NCBI GenBank assembly: GCA_019321725.1
Contig: CM033110.1
Coordinates: 22,375,210 to 22,439,209 of the forward strand
Source of the DNA: Paulownia fortunei
Taxonomy: Eukaryota > Streptophyta > Magnoliopsida > Lamiales > Paulowniaceae
Length of the DNA: 64,000 nucleotides
Direction: 5' to 3'
A program made the translations under genes and the position numbers. Under the pieces are notes generated by a model. The model did no database searches, was not told where the DNA came from, and saw only the letters and a list, made by a program, of their open reading frames with translations. This document shows positions 51,068 through 63,800 of this stretch, in pieces. Position 1 is the stretch's first letter. Every line of letters starts with the position of its first letter.

Positions 51068-52716
51068 ATGGGAAAACCACATGTAATAGTTGTACCTTAT
51101 CCAGCACAAGGCCATGTGATCCCCATGTTGGAGCTTTCACAATGGCTGGTAAAGCAGGGTGTCGAAGTCACATTTGTAAACACCGAGTTCAATCACGAAA
51201 GGGTTGTCAAATCATTATCAGAGTCAGACAACATACAAGAACTGGTGACCATGGTTTCCATCCCAGATGGAGTGGAACCATGGGAGGACAGAAATGACCT
51301 GGGGAAGTTAACAGAAGCAATTTTCAGGGTCATGCCTGGGGAGTTGGAGGCTCTTATTGAAAAAATAAATGGAAAAGAAGGAGGTAAAATCATCTGTGTT
51401 ATTGCTGATTGGACCATGGGATGGGCTCTTGAGGTTGCAGAAAAAATAGGGCTCAGGAGAGCAGCCTTCTGGCCAGCCGCAGCAGCCGTGTTGGCACTCT
51501 CGTTCAACATCCCAAAGCTAGTGAGTGATGGGATTGTAGACAGTAATGGTAAGTCTTGTGTTATCTGCACTCTTCTTCTATAAGACTGCAAGACTGGAAA
51601 TGGTTGAAAACCATAAGGCCTAAAATCAGCTTTCATTAACAAATGCTAGGATCTGTGACAAGTTATATCATGAAACACGATACAATATAATCAACCATGT
51701 ATATGGTCCATCATAAAATTGTTCACATTATAGAAGTGAATTATCAAAGGAAATGACCGAATGGGCTCGTTATACTGGTATGCTAGTTACAAAGCTAATT
51801 CATCCTTGTTCATATGAACACTTACTATGCAGGAAGACCGTTGAAGAACCAGATGATTCAGCTGTCACCAACAATACCACTCATGAACTCTATGAACTTC
51901 GTATGGGCCAGTATTGGTGATCAGGCCACACAGAAAATTGTTTTTGACCTTCTAATAAAAAATAACTTTTCAGCCAAATTGACAGATTGGCTAATTTGCA
52001 ACTCATCTAAAGATTTGGAGCCTGGTGCATTTTCCCTGTTTCCAGATATTCTACCTGTAGGCCCTCTTTTGGCAAGCAACCGTCTAGGAAAATCAGTAGG
52101 CTACTTCTGGCCCGAGGACTCTGCTTGCTTGGCATGGCTGGATCAACAGCCAGCTAATTCCGTCATATATGTTGCATTCGGTAGCTTCACTGTATTTGAT
52201 CAGACACAGTTTGAGGAACTGGCTATGGGGCTTGAACTCACCAATAGGCCATTTCTGTGGGTTGTGCGGCAAGATATAACAGCCGATGTGGATGAAGCAT
52301 ATCCGAAAGGTTTCAAAGACAGAGTACACAACCGAGGGCGAATGGTGGGTTGGGCTCCTCAACAACAGGTCTTATCTCATCCCTCTGTTGCTTGCTTTAT
52401 AAGCCACTGCGGTTGGAATTCTACCATTGAGGGCATTGGCAATGGAGTCCCTTTCCTATGCTGGCCCTATTTTGCAGACCAGTTCGTTAACCAGACCTAC
52501 ATTTGTGATGAATGGAAGGTTGGATTAGGATTAAGCAAAGATGAAAGTGGAATCATCAGACAAGGAGAAATAAAGGATAAGATAGAACTACTTCTGATTG
52601 ATAAAAGCTATAAGGAAAGAGCCTTGAATCTTCAAACAAAAACCATGGATAGTGTCAGAGGAGGGTGCTCTCAAAAGAATTTCAATAATTTTATACAGTG
52701 GATCAAGGATAACTGA
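51068..52716 (+). CDS. UGT83A1: UGT83A-like UDP-glycosyltransferase, tandem copy 1
   Basis: Two exons (51068-51548, 51833-52716; 284-bp intron) give 454 aa. This is a family-1 GT-B enzyme that transfers a sugar, probably glucose, from UDP-sugar to a small acceptor in the cytosol. The acceptor side has catalytic His16 in YPAQGH and the paired Asp114 in VIADWTMGW. The C-terminal PSPG box starts WAPQQQVLSHPS, contains HCGWNSTIEG and ends FADQ; the final Gln usually means UDP-glucose use. The N-terminus MGKPHVIVVPYPAQGHVIP and FVNTEFNHER match the UGT83A group. I chose the ATG at 51068 because the frame upstream opens only with GTG and the TATA box sits at 51026. The substrate cannot be read from the sequence. 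Confidence 0.93.
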
Positions 52717-54116
52717 AACAATTCCCTGTAAAACAGGCTTATTTTTGTGTCTTATCCAAGAAAATTATGGCAAAAGTGTAGTATTACCAGAACTATGCTT
52801 ATCTGGAATAATAGTTTCAGTATAATAAATTTGGATTTGGCCTATGCAGAGGACAAATGACAAAAATTTATCTGAACAAGAAGGTTCATAACATAAAGGG
52901 ATATATCTTAAGCTATTATTTGTAGCATTTGCTGCTTTGCAATTAATTATATAACTCCTTTGCAGTAAGTAGTAACAACACTCTCCTTGTTCACTATATA
53001 AGAATCTGTAAATAACATACAGATGGTACTCGTCATCAATTACCACCATGCATTTCTCTTATGGTTCAGACACTGATCACATACATATGGTGCTGAACAT
53101 ACTGTGATCCCTATTAGTAATGGCCAATGTGGTAATAGAATCAAACAGTCTTTACATTAAAAATACAATATCAGCACAGAAAATGGTGAATGGTATGCTT
53201 CATCTGAAAAATCAGTGCTTTTTCAAACTGAGAAATTACAAATCTAACAACTTTGATCAGGTACTAGAAGTTATCGACAATGCTTTCCAATATTTCCCGA
53301 TGCCGGCCATAGGAGAATTATTATTTTGTTGGTCTTAATATCAGACAGAAGGATGAATACAATAGAAATAGAAAGCTTCAATCAACCTCTAACCCTGTCT
53401 CAAAGCTGCTTCCACAGTTCATTAAGATACACAAAGTTGTAGAATCAGAGAATAAGAATATGCATAGTTCTTAAAAGACGATGGAGACCATTAAAATCAA
53501 CGCTGATTCGGTGTAATTGAAATCATAATGATAAAAAAGAACAATGAAGCAAACAAGAGAAATAGACCAAACAAAAAGGTGCAAGAGTTAAGAATGAAGA
53601 TATAGTAACAAAAGCAAATAAATGACAAGTGAAACTTTGAAGAAAGTATAATCACCCCTCAAACCTACACCAATGTCTTTTTATTTCAAGTACTAATTTT
53701 CAATTTTTTTCTGACAGTTAAAAGCATAATTTTGGCACAGATCATGGACATATGATAAATTATATTCATACTTTTCATTGCAACAAATCAGAATGACTAG
53801 TGATAATCATACATGAATTTGGTCAAAGAGAAAGTACTCTACAAACAACAAGCATGCTACACTTGATCTGGGATGCCGGCTGTGGAAAATTTAGATGCCA
53901 TCGGTCTTTTCATCAGAAGGAATGAGCAATTACAATTCAAAGCTGGCAAAACCTAAACAATATCAATGCTGCAAGAGGTAAAAACAAAAATATAAGAACA
54001 AAAACCACACAAATGACAAAAGGGAAGAGGTGATTCCAGCTTCGGCATTTATGTAAGCCTTGAGAAACTGACAAGACCTTGATGTTGAGTTTTTTATTTT
54101 TGTCACCCATGCTACC
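52717..54116. other. Spacer between UGT copies 1 and 2
   Basis: Contains two copies of the upstream UGT repeat: a full-length orphan at about 53291-53632 and a shortened one at about 53871-54020 that leads into UGT copy 2. No coding exon is supported. Confidence 0.6.
53291..53632 (+). repeat. Orphan copy of the UGT upstream region
   Basis: The stretch from gatgccggcc through gaatacaat, cttccac and ggtgcaagag to gaagatata matches the region before UGT copy 3 (about 56480-56785) over its full length. No UGT exon follows it; instead a second, shorter copy (53871-54020) precedes UGT copy 2. Confidence 0.8.
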
Positions 54117-54123
54117 TATAAAA
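54117..54123 (+). promoter_or_regulatory. TATA box of UGT copy 2
   Basis: TATAAAA within gctacctataaaattaagg, 62 bases before the ATG. The same 12-base neighbourhood is kept before UGT copy 3. Confidence 0.6.
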
Positions 54124-54178
54124 TTAAGGTAAAGGAAAAAATTTGAAGCAGTGACAAATATATTTTGAGGGGGTGAAA

Positions 54179-55899
54179 ATGGGCAGACCACATGTATTAG
54201 CCATACCATATCCAGCACAAGGCCATGTGATTCCCTTGATGGAGCTTGCCCAGTGTTTGGCAAACAATGGTATCAAAGTCACATTTGTCAACACTGAGTT
54301 CAACCACGAGCGAATCGTGAAGTCAATGTCAAATACTGGAAACATAAATGAACTGATACATTTGGCTTCAATCCCTGATGGGTTAGAACCCTGGGAGGAC
54401 AGAAATGACTTGGGAAAGTTAACAGAAGCAATGTTAAAGGTCATGCCAGAGAAACTGGAGGCTCTCATTGAAAAGATAAATGAAACACAGAGTGATAAAA
54501 TCATGTGTGTTATTACAGATTATGGCTTAGGATGGGCATTGGAGTTGGCAAACAAATTGGGAATCAAGAGAGTTGCCTTCTTGCCAGCAGCAGTTGCGCT
54601 ATTGGCATTGGCAATCAATGCCCTGAAACTGGTCGATGAAGGGATCATCGACAGTGATGGTGAGTTTTAATTTGTTTTTCATTCTCCTAGAACAATGCAA
54701 CACGAACACAAAAACTCCAACTTAACACAGAAGTTATGAATTAGTCAACTAACTCTAGATGACAAAGTTTATAGTACCAGCTTAGTTATGAATCTTGGAT
54801 AGTGCATGCTATGTTCAACACCTGACACCATCTATGTATTCTTTTGATTTTAAAGTACAATATGTAATGTATCATTCTTATCAATAATTCATGGCAATCA
54901 GGTCAATAAAATTTACAAGTAGTATACCTCTATTTGAACATTAATACCACTATTACTTGTTTGTTTTATTTTTTCCAACCACAGAAATATTATTTCTAAT
55001 CTGTCCCTCCAGGAACACCCTTGAAGCAACAGGTGATTCAGCTGTCTCCAGACATGCCTGCAATGAGCACTCTGAGTTTTGCATGGACGTGCATTGGTGA
55101 TTTGACCACGCAAAAAATTATGTTTCATTCAATATCACAGAATAATGAATCAGCAAAATTGGCAGATTGGATACTTTGCAACTCATCTTATGATTTGGAG
55201 CCTGGGGCACTCACTTTGGTTCCTAATTGTTTGCCAGTAGGCCCTCTTCTTGCAAGTAACCGTCTTGGAAAATCAGCAGGATGTTTCTGGCCAGAAGATT
55301 CTGCTAGCTTGGCATGGCTTGATCAACAGCCAGCCAATTCCACCGTATATGTTGCATTTGGGAGCTTCACTGTTTTCTACCAAACCCAGTTCCAAGAATT
55401 GGCTCTTGGGCTTGAACTTACCAACAGGCCATTCCTATGGGTTGTACGGCAAGATATGACTCAAGACACCGATAAGGCTTATCCAAAAGGATTCATGGAA
55501 AGGGTGAAGAATCGTGGGAAAATGGTGGGTTGGGCACCTCAACAGAAGGTCTTATCTCACCCTTCTGTTGCTTGTTTCCTGAGCCATTGCGGTTGGAATT
55601 CTACCATTGAGGGTATAAGCAACGGACTCCCTTTCTTGTGCTGGCCCTACTTTGCAGACCAGTTTCTCAACCAGAGCTATATTTCTGATTATTGGGAAGT
55701 TGGATTAGGCTTAGACAAAGATGAAAGTGGAATCATTAGACAGGAAGAGATCAGGAAGAAGGTGGAGCTTCTTCTGACTGATAAAAGCTACAAAACTAGA
55801 GCCTTGAATCTTCAATCAAAGGCCATGTCTGGTGCCACGGAAGGAGGGTGTTCTCAGCAGAATTTCAATAATTTTGTAGATTGGATCAAGGAAAACTAA
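54179..55899 (+). CDS. UGT83A1: UGT83A-like UDP-glycosyltransferase, tandem copy 2
   Basis: Two exons (54179-54659, 55013-55899; 353-bp intron at exactly the same site as copy 1) give 455 aa. Catalytic His16 is in YPAQGH and Asp114 in VITDYGLGW. The PSPG box (WAPQQKVLSHPS ... HCGWNSTIEG ... FADQ) is complete and ends in the Gln linked to UDP-glucose use. It is close to copies 1 and 3, with most differences in the acceptor half, for example GNINELIHLASIPDG. The frame is intact from an ATG directly after gtgaaa. Activity looks likely; the acceptor is unknown. Confidence 0.94.
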
Positions 55900-56038
55900 A
55901 GTTATTTGTTAATTAAGATTGCAGTTATCAAGTTATCAATCAAATTTCAATTATTGAAATTGGATCAAGGAAAACTAAAGTCATTTGTTAATTAAGATTG
56001 CACATATCAAGATATCAATGAGATTTTCATATATAATT
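55881..56038 (+). repeat. 79-bp tandem duplication over the UGT copy 2 stop codon
   Basis: The text from ttggatcaaggaaaactaa onward (the last codons and stop of UGT copy 2 plus 3' UTR) recurs 79 bases later at 55960 with a few substitutions. The second copy lies wholly in the 3' UTR and does not change the protein. Confidence 0.9.
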
Positions 56039-56881
56039 TTCGAAGACCGATTTGTTGTGAAATAAGCGAGCATCAATGCAGGATCCTTGCCAATCAGCAG
56101 TGATCTTATACATCACACTGTATCTGACAAAAATTATATGTAGGAGAATTTAAGAAGATGAAGAAATCCAGTATTACTGATATTCTCTGGCTCACCATCA
56201 ACTTCCTGTTTCACATAATAGATTTTATTGGTCAACCAAAAAAGATTTGGTACATATACATGAATCACCATCCTTGGACACTACAAAATTACATTGAAGA
56301 CAAATATTAAGTGGGCATATAACCCACTGCATCTCTGAAATATCAGCACAAGCATTCGGGCTTGCTCAAAACGACTTAGTCGTAATTATCTATAAAGTAG
56401 GACAAAAGAAAAAATCTACAGGGGCATGTTATCAGTTGACCTGGTAATAGAATTTATCTGACCATTTCTTCCATTCTCTGGATGCCGGCCTTAAGAGGAA
56501 TATATGGTATGGGTCTAATTCTCAGAAGCAAATGTGATGAATACAATTGAAAGCTGCCAAAATTTAAACGCATGTCAGATGCTTCCACAACTCCATAGAA
56601 TCAGCAAACAATTATACACAGTTCTAAGAGATGATGGGGAATACTAAAGAAACATAAATCAGTGAAATGAAGTCATAATCATCGCCAAGAACAAGAACGA
56701 AGCAGACAAGACAAAACAAACTGACAAATAGCATGGTGCAAGAGGTAAAAATGAAGATATACAACAAAACTCATATAAATGAAAGGAGAAGAATTGATTC
56801 CAACACTGGTATTGATGAAAGCCTCCAGAAAACGGCAAAAAGCTTGATTTTGAATTCTTCATTTTCATCTCCCACTCCACC
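55900..56881. other. Spacer between UGT copies 2 and 3
   Basis: The 3' UTR of copy 2 is followed by the full upstream repeat of copy 3 (about 56480-56880). No coding exon is supported. Confidence 0.6.
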
Positions 56882-56888
56882 TATAAAA
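56882..56888 (+). promoter_or_regulatory. TATA box of UGT copy 3
   Basis: TATAAAA in ccacctataaaattaagg, 56 bases before the ATG and nearly identical to the copy 2 promoter. Confidence 0.6.
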
Positions 56889-56937
56889 TTAAGGTAAACA
56901 GGCTTGAAGTAATAATACAACCTGTGAGTGAAGAAAA

Positions 56938-58672
56938 ATGGGAAAACCACATGTACTGGCTATACCATATCCAGCACAAGGCCATGTGATTCCCATGATG
57001 GAGGTTGCCCAATGTTTAGCAAACAATGGTGTCAAAGTCACATTTGTAAACACCGAGTTCAATCATGGGCGAGTTATGAAGGCATTATTACAGACAGGAA
57101 ACGTACATGAACTGATAAGTTTAGTTTCAGTTCCGGACGGCTTAGAACCTTTGGAAGACAGAAATGACCACGGAAAGTTAGCAGAAGCAACAATGAAGGT
57201 CATGCCTGGGAAGCTAGAGGCTCTAATTGAAAAGATAAACGGAACACAAAGTGATGAAGTCACATGTGTTCTCACAGACTTCTATATGGGAGGGGCAATG
57301 CAAGTAGCAGAAAAATTCTGCATCAAGAGAGCAGCCTTCTTGCCAGCAGCAGTGGCGATGTTGGCCTTAACAATCAATGCACAGAAACTAGTTGATGATG
57401 GGATCATTGACAGCGACGGTGAGTCTTGTGTTCTTTTTGTTCTTCTGATACAGACTGACAATGCAATAGTGAAACTTGTATATCACTAGATCTCAATCAA
57501 TAGTTAACATTACTGTAAAGGATAAATCCCAAAATCAGAAACAGATTAAGTTCAGGAAAACTAAAGTTTAGCTATACTCCATCATACATGTAATTATCTA
57601 CATAATCTTTCACTTTAAGGGTTCAATCATATAGCTTATCATTGTTTGTAAAAAATCAAGATATTAAGACTTTCAAACCGCATTAGTTATACCACAATTT
57701 GAACATTGCTATAAACATATATATGTTGTGTTTTTTTGCGTGTTACTCAACCAAGACATAATTTGCTCCAAATTTTCTCCAACAGGAACACCCTTGAAGA
57801 ACCAGCTGATTCAGCTGTCTCCATCCATGCCTCTAATGAGCACTATGAATTTTGCATGGACATGCCTCCCTGATTTGACCATGCGGAGAATTATTTTTCA
57901 GGCTATAATCGAAAACAACAAATCAGCAAAACTAGTACAGTGGCTAATTTGCAACTCATCTTACGAGTTGGAGCCTGGGGCACTCAATTTTATTCAAAAT
58001 TGTTTGCCAGTAGGCCCTCTCCTTGCAAGCAGCCGCCTAGGCAAATCAGCAGGCTACTTCTGGCCTGAAGATTCTACTTGCCTGGCATGGCTTGATCAAC
58101 AGCCAACCAATTCTGTCATCTATGTTGCCTTCGGGAGCTTCACTGTTTTTGATGCAATTCAGTTCCAAGAATTGGCTTTGGGCCTCGAACTCACCAACAA
58201 GCCATTCCTATGGGTTGTAAGGCAAGATATAACTCAAGATATTGACGAGGCATACCCTGTAGGATTCAAAGAACGAGTAAAGAATCTCGGGAAAATGATC
58301 GATTGGGCACCTCAACAACAGGTATTATCCCACCCTTCTGTTGCCTGCTTCCTGAGCCATTGTGGTTGGAATTCTACCATTGAGTGTATAAGCAACGGAG
58401 TCCCTTTCTTGTGCTGGCCCTACTTTGCTGACCAATTCCTTAACCAGAGCTACATTGTTGATCATTGGGAAGTTGGATTAGGCTTAGAAAAAGATGAAAG
58501 TGGAATCATCAGACAGGAAGAAATTAAGAATAAGGTGGAACAGCTTTTAACTGATAAAAGTTACAAAACAAGGGCATTGAAACTTCAAGAGAAGACCACA
58601 GCTAGTGTCAGAGAAGGAGGGTGCTCTCAAAAGAATTTCCATAACTTCGTAGATTGGATTAAAGAAAACTAG
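56938..58672 (+). CDS. UGT83A1: UGT83A-like UDP-glycosyltransferase, tandem copy 3, diverged at key sites
   Basis: Two exons (56938-57418, 57786-58672; 367-bp intron) give 455 aa with the same intron site as copies 1 and 2. His16 (YPAQGH) and Asp114 (VLTDFYMGG) are kept. Two positions differ from its neighbours: the Trp four to five residues after Asp114 (LGW/MGW) is Gly, and the PSPG box reads HCGWNSTIECIS where the others have STIEGIS or STIEGIG, replacing a normally conserved Gly with Cys. The start of the box is also altered (IDWAPQQ against VGWAPQQ). The frame is fully open and the flanking sequence is a clear duplicate, so this is a young tandem paralogue. Changed acceptor range or reduced activity is inference. 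Confidence 0.92.
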
Positions 58673-60788
58673 TACCTTATGAAAGCAGAGTTGAACGCTT
58701 TGCATCTAGAAATCACAGAGAACTTTGTGCTAAGACAGTAAGATAAAATCAATTTGAAATCTTTGGCTGCCACTTTATCAGCAGTAATCCTTTCAGCAAT
58801 GTATTTGACACAAATTATGCAGAAACAAGAAAAGAGCTTATCCATCATAGTGATGTTTTGTGTGAGATTCATGTGGCTCATAACAAATTGAACTCACTCT
58901 ATCACATAATCAAGGGATTGACTACGAAAGAACATAATATATTTGTTCAATAAAATAATCCATCATTCCTTCTCCTTTCTATCCGGAAGAGAATTCAGTA
59001 CTTCTTGAGCATTAATCCCCATTAGGATATGCACGTGCCAATGTACTTTAATAACTACACTAGTTTTCTTCTTGCTTCTCAGAATTAAGAATTTAGGCGA
59101 ATAAATTATTTGACTAATGATGAATCTGATCACAGAATTAGTTAAAAGAGAGCCAACTAAATCTATATGTAGACCTCCAATGTACCAAGTCTAGACCACC
59201 TTTAAAATTGGAAAATAGTACTTTTTTGCCTTGACTTCTGTACTTAATTCACTAAAACTTTGAAACAGAGAAGTAAGCAAACAACATAAGATAGTTTTAA
59301 AAACAATGACAAACTCATAAAATGTCTCCAATCATAAAATTGGGAGAGATATTAGCATAAGCAAGCAGATAATATAAATTGGGGGTACAAATTATTCTAG
59401 GAGGCAGTATTCTTCGTCTTGGATTTGACAGCCAACTTAAAAAACCCCAGGCTTTATGCCCAATCATTGCGGCAGCTGCTGGCACTTAGTTAGCAAATGC
59501 TTGTGCTATGCAGGGTTGAATCTGCTAATGAGTATATAAAAGCAAACAAATACACAAATCACATTCACATGTCTTGTTTCACATTTCATATTAGTATCCA
59601 ATACTGGAAGCTTGGGGGAATAAGACACCACTCATCTTGGGGTGGGCATAACTCACACCTTTCACAATGTAAATTACGAAATTTGTGTGTAATATCTGTA
59701 CAATGATCAATAAAAGCAGAAGATAAAAGTGTGGAACTTGGGGCTTTTCTGCCAGATTCTTGTTTTTGGGTAAACTAAAACCAATGAATTTTTGGGTATG
59801 ATGAATTGCATTGAAGGAAGTCAACTTTGGCATTGCAAGGTTTGCAACTGAATAAATGGATTTTGAACTCGCAAGATTTGCAGCTACAAAAATGGGTTTC
59901 TTGTTCAAGATTACATTTCTGCTTTCAAGACATTGTCAAGAACTTCAAGAATGTTGTCTTGGCATTCGGCTTAATCTTAATGCTAGTTTTCAGAACACCT
60001 CCTTCACCGAAAAGATATATGCTATTATAATCATAACTCATAAGATACATGCAATCTTAATCATAACTCATAAGTGACATTTTATTAATATTGACAAAGG
60101 AACAATTTCTCAAGCTCAGCCACGGACGTCCCAGAGGCCCAAAAAGGAGAAATAAGATGTCAAGAATTCATAGAAATTAGATACTAAAACGATCCCAAAA
60201 TAGAGAATTATAGTAGCGCAATCCATCCGTGTCAAATCTCAACCTCATTCATTCCCGCCCCATTGATATATTGTAGGGTTAATCTCATTTTATTCTTATA
60301 TTCCCATTATTATTTTATTTTTTTATATTTTTAATTGGATCATTTTACCAAATTTACTGATTCTTTTATTGTATCACTTTTTTTTTTTGGTAAACCATTA
60401 TTCATGTTGCAACCTATTTACTTTTATTATTGCTATTATTTATTTTGTAAACCAATATTGAAGTTTGAAAGGTCACCCCTTCCTAAAAAAAAAAACGGAA
60501 AAGACCCAAAAATCAATAAAAGGATGGGCCTTTTACAATCCTTGCGATTTCATAACAGCACAAGTAATACTGTCCCATGTCAGACAAAACAGGTTGGCCC
60601 CAAATATATATATATATATATATATTGAATACCCCAAAAGAACATAAGGAATTTTTTTTCAAAAGAGTCATTTTAATTGGAGGAGAAAATTGTACCAAAT
60701 CTTTTATTTAATCGAATTAATCACATAATAAATATAAATATATTTATTTTTTAATTAACAACTTTATTTAATTTAAAGCAAGCACAGA

Positions 60789-60819
<31 letters not shown>

Positions 60820-63800
60820 AATATATTTAATTAATTTAAATTCGACCAAACCAAATTTAAACTATAATTTTCCAAATTGAAGATGGACTGAAAATCCTGC
60901 AAGTGCCGACCAAAAAACAAAAGGAATAAAGCAAAGTAAATGCACCACATGAAATGATGGTCACAGAATGCGGTTTAAATGGATAGTATTTGATGGATGA
61001 GACGATAAAAAGGTTTGTCATTTCACATCGCTTAATCAACAATACCATGAGTGTCCCCTTCATCATATCTTCTCCTTTCCCCTCACATTTCCACTCATTA
61101 TTATCATCATTTTTTTATTTATTTTTTTCCCTTTCTATGTTGTTTTTTTTCGTGGAGTTGCTAATTTAGTATAATGATGTAATTTCATATTTTTATGTTT
61201 TGAAAATACTAAGAGCTCGTTTGTTTTCATTTTCAATCTTATTTTTATGTTTGCACTGAATTTTTGTGTAAAAATGAATATATATTTAAACTAATTATGT
61301 TTCTATAATGACTATATAAATATATTTGGACTAGTTAAAATTGCTGCCCTAACATTTTGAGTAAAATACATTTTGCACATACACCTCAAAAATAACTGAG
61401 AGCAGCCACTTTTCATCTTAGCTTATCTCTAATTATAACTCTATTTTAGCACAAATTTTATACTAAAATAGTGCAAATTTTACACCAAAGTTAAATTTCA
61501 TCCCCAACCCATCTACTATAAATTTTACTCTAAAAATAATATTATCTGAATATTCCTTATTATTCTATTTACAATAATTATTTTATTTCATCAAATATCT
61601 ATTTATAATATTGTTAATATATTAATACAATTACATATTCAATTTATATTTTATGTTTAGTTAATTAAAAAATATATTTAATTAATATAATATAATTATT
61701 AAAAATGTCATATTTTTTTATTTTTTTATTTTTTATGACACATTATTATATATGTCATTTTTAGATTATATGAATATTTAACATAAATAATAATAATAAT
61801 ATAAATACAATAATTAAATTATACTAAATATTTATGCACATATAAGATATAAAAAAGGTATTTTTTTTTATCAAAATATATAATTGGGGTAAAATATAAA
61901 TTTACAAACATAAAAAACACAATAAAATTTACTTAAATTAAATTTACAAAAAAAAAAAAAACAGATAGCACGGAACAGGGTTACGTTCATTGCTTCAAGA
62001 TGGCACAGGGGATAGCGCCTCGTTGGAGGAGAAAAAAATTAAAGTTTTGGCGCCCAACCCTGATTTGGCGCAGGGTTGGATTTGCCCTTTAATATATTTT
62101 TCGACAAAAATATCATCGAAATAATGACTCAAAGTGATACTGTGCACCCTCAAATTACATCACTTTGGCACTTCAATTTTTTAAGCCAAATTTGGCACTT
62201 TGCACCCTTGAATTGGATCTATATTAACATATTATATAATATTTATTTATTTTTACTTGAAACCCAACTGAAATTGAGTTTCAACATTATTAATCACCGT
62301 TTTAATTTTTAATAAATTGGATTTTTTGGTAAAGAATATTTTCTTAAATATTTTAAAAAGATAAATTACATTGAACATAATTTTAACTTTTAATTTTGAA
62401 TAAACTAAGTAAAAATATTTTTTAATATTGACTCTAAATTATTTATTTTATATTAGTTTACATTATTTTTATTACAAATTATTATTATCAAAAAAATTTA
62501 AAAAAATTATTTGCAAGTTAATTGGGATGTTACTATTAAGTTGGCATGATTTTAAAACTTTTATTATTAACTTAAAAATTCAATGTTTAATCATTGATAC
62601 ATTTTATCAATTTTGAAAACCCAATGAAAATTTTCTATCAGAAAATCATGGGTCATTCAACAATCAACATATAAAATTAAAATTCTTTGATGTAATTTAT
62701 CCATGTGAAATATTTAAGATAGTATTATTGTCCACATTATCCAATTAAATAATTTAAAAGTGTGCGCGGAAGCTCAATTTTTTAGGCGGGTTCCATTTAC
62801 TATTAAATGAAACTAACCTTGACACTAAAGTAAGAAATTAATTAACTAAAAAAATTTATATAATTTTTTCCTTGGGTTTTCAAATTAGTAAATTATACCA
62901 ATGATAATTTCAAATTTCTTATATGTTAAATAGTAAATAATTTGTTGCCAATAATATGAATTGGCTACCCAAAAAAAATTATTTCAAAATCAATGTAGAT
63001 ATATTAGAATGTGAAAATAGGTACAAATTCATTGTATTAGGATGTAAGGAAATTATTGTTTATTTTAATATTTTATTCACTAAAATTCAAAATCGAAACG
63101 TCTATGCTCCTAACATTGATATTTGTATATATACAGTGAAGTACATAAATTTCCATAATTCCATCTGTTATTTTAATAAATAATTTACATGGAATGGAAT
63201 TTCTGACATCCCTGTCTACATAAAAAACTAAAAAAATACATAGGTATGAGTAACTTTTTAATTTTTAATAATATAGTATGTTTATGAATTGAATTAATAA
63301 AAAAATAATGGTGAATCTTCATTTTTGGATCGGACGAATTTTGGAAAGACAACTTTCGTGCAAATCTTGACTTTGGAGATTGCGTCCCTATTATTTAATT
63401 ATCTTAATGGAATCACGTGCATCAGTCACATTGGCTCACATGCCGGATTAATAACCCGGAAAAACCACATGCAAACATGTGATATAATTAAGTTCCAACC
63501 CTAATTGGACAAACATCAATAATTATTAACACTAGGTTTAGTGATTAATATTTTCTTAAACCTAATATATGTGGTTTTCTGAAAACAGGTAGGCGGCAAT
63601 GACGAGAAAAGATCGTCGGGTAAGCATATTGCACCTATGTTGGTTATGGTTTCGATTAATATAAAAGTGACTTGAAAAATTAGATAATATTCTCATTTAA
63701 AAAAAAATAAAAAATAAGTATGATAATGGGGCTAAACCTACTGCGTTTGGAATGAGTTTTTGCTATTATAAACGAGTTTGGGGCAATTTTTAAGTTTTTA

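Noticed and set aside
59591..59908. 105-codon minus-strand ORF beyond the UGT cluster
   Set aside because: It has plausible composition but no family I recognise and no clear exon partners, although nearby text at 59400-59500 reads KAWGFLSWLSNPRRR on the same strand. RNA evidence would be needed.
62076..63183. Several 60-80-codon ORFs in the AT-rich end
   Set aside because: Their Ile/Asn/Phe/Tyr/Lys-heavy composition is that of random AT-rich DNA.
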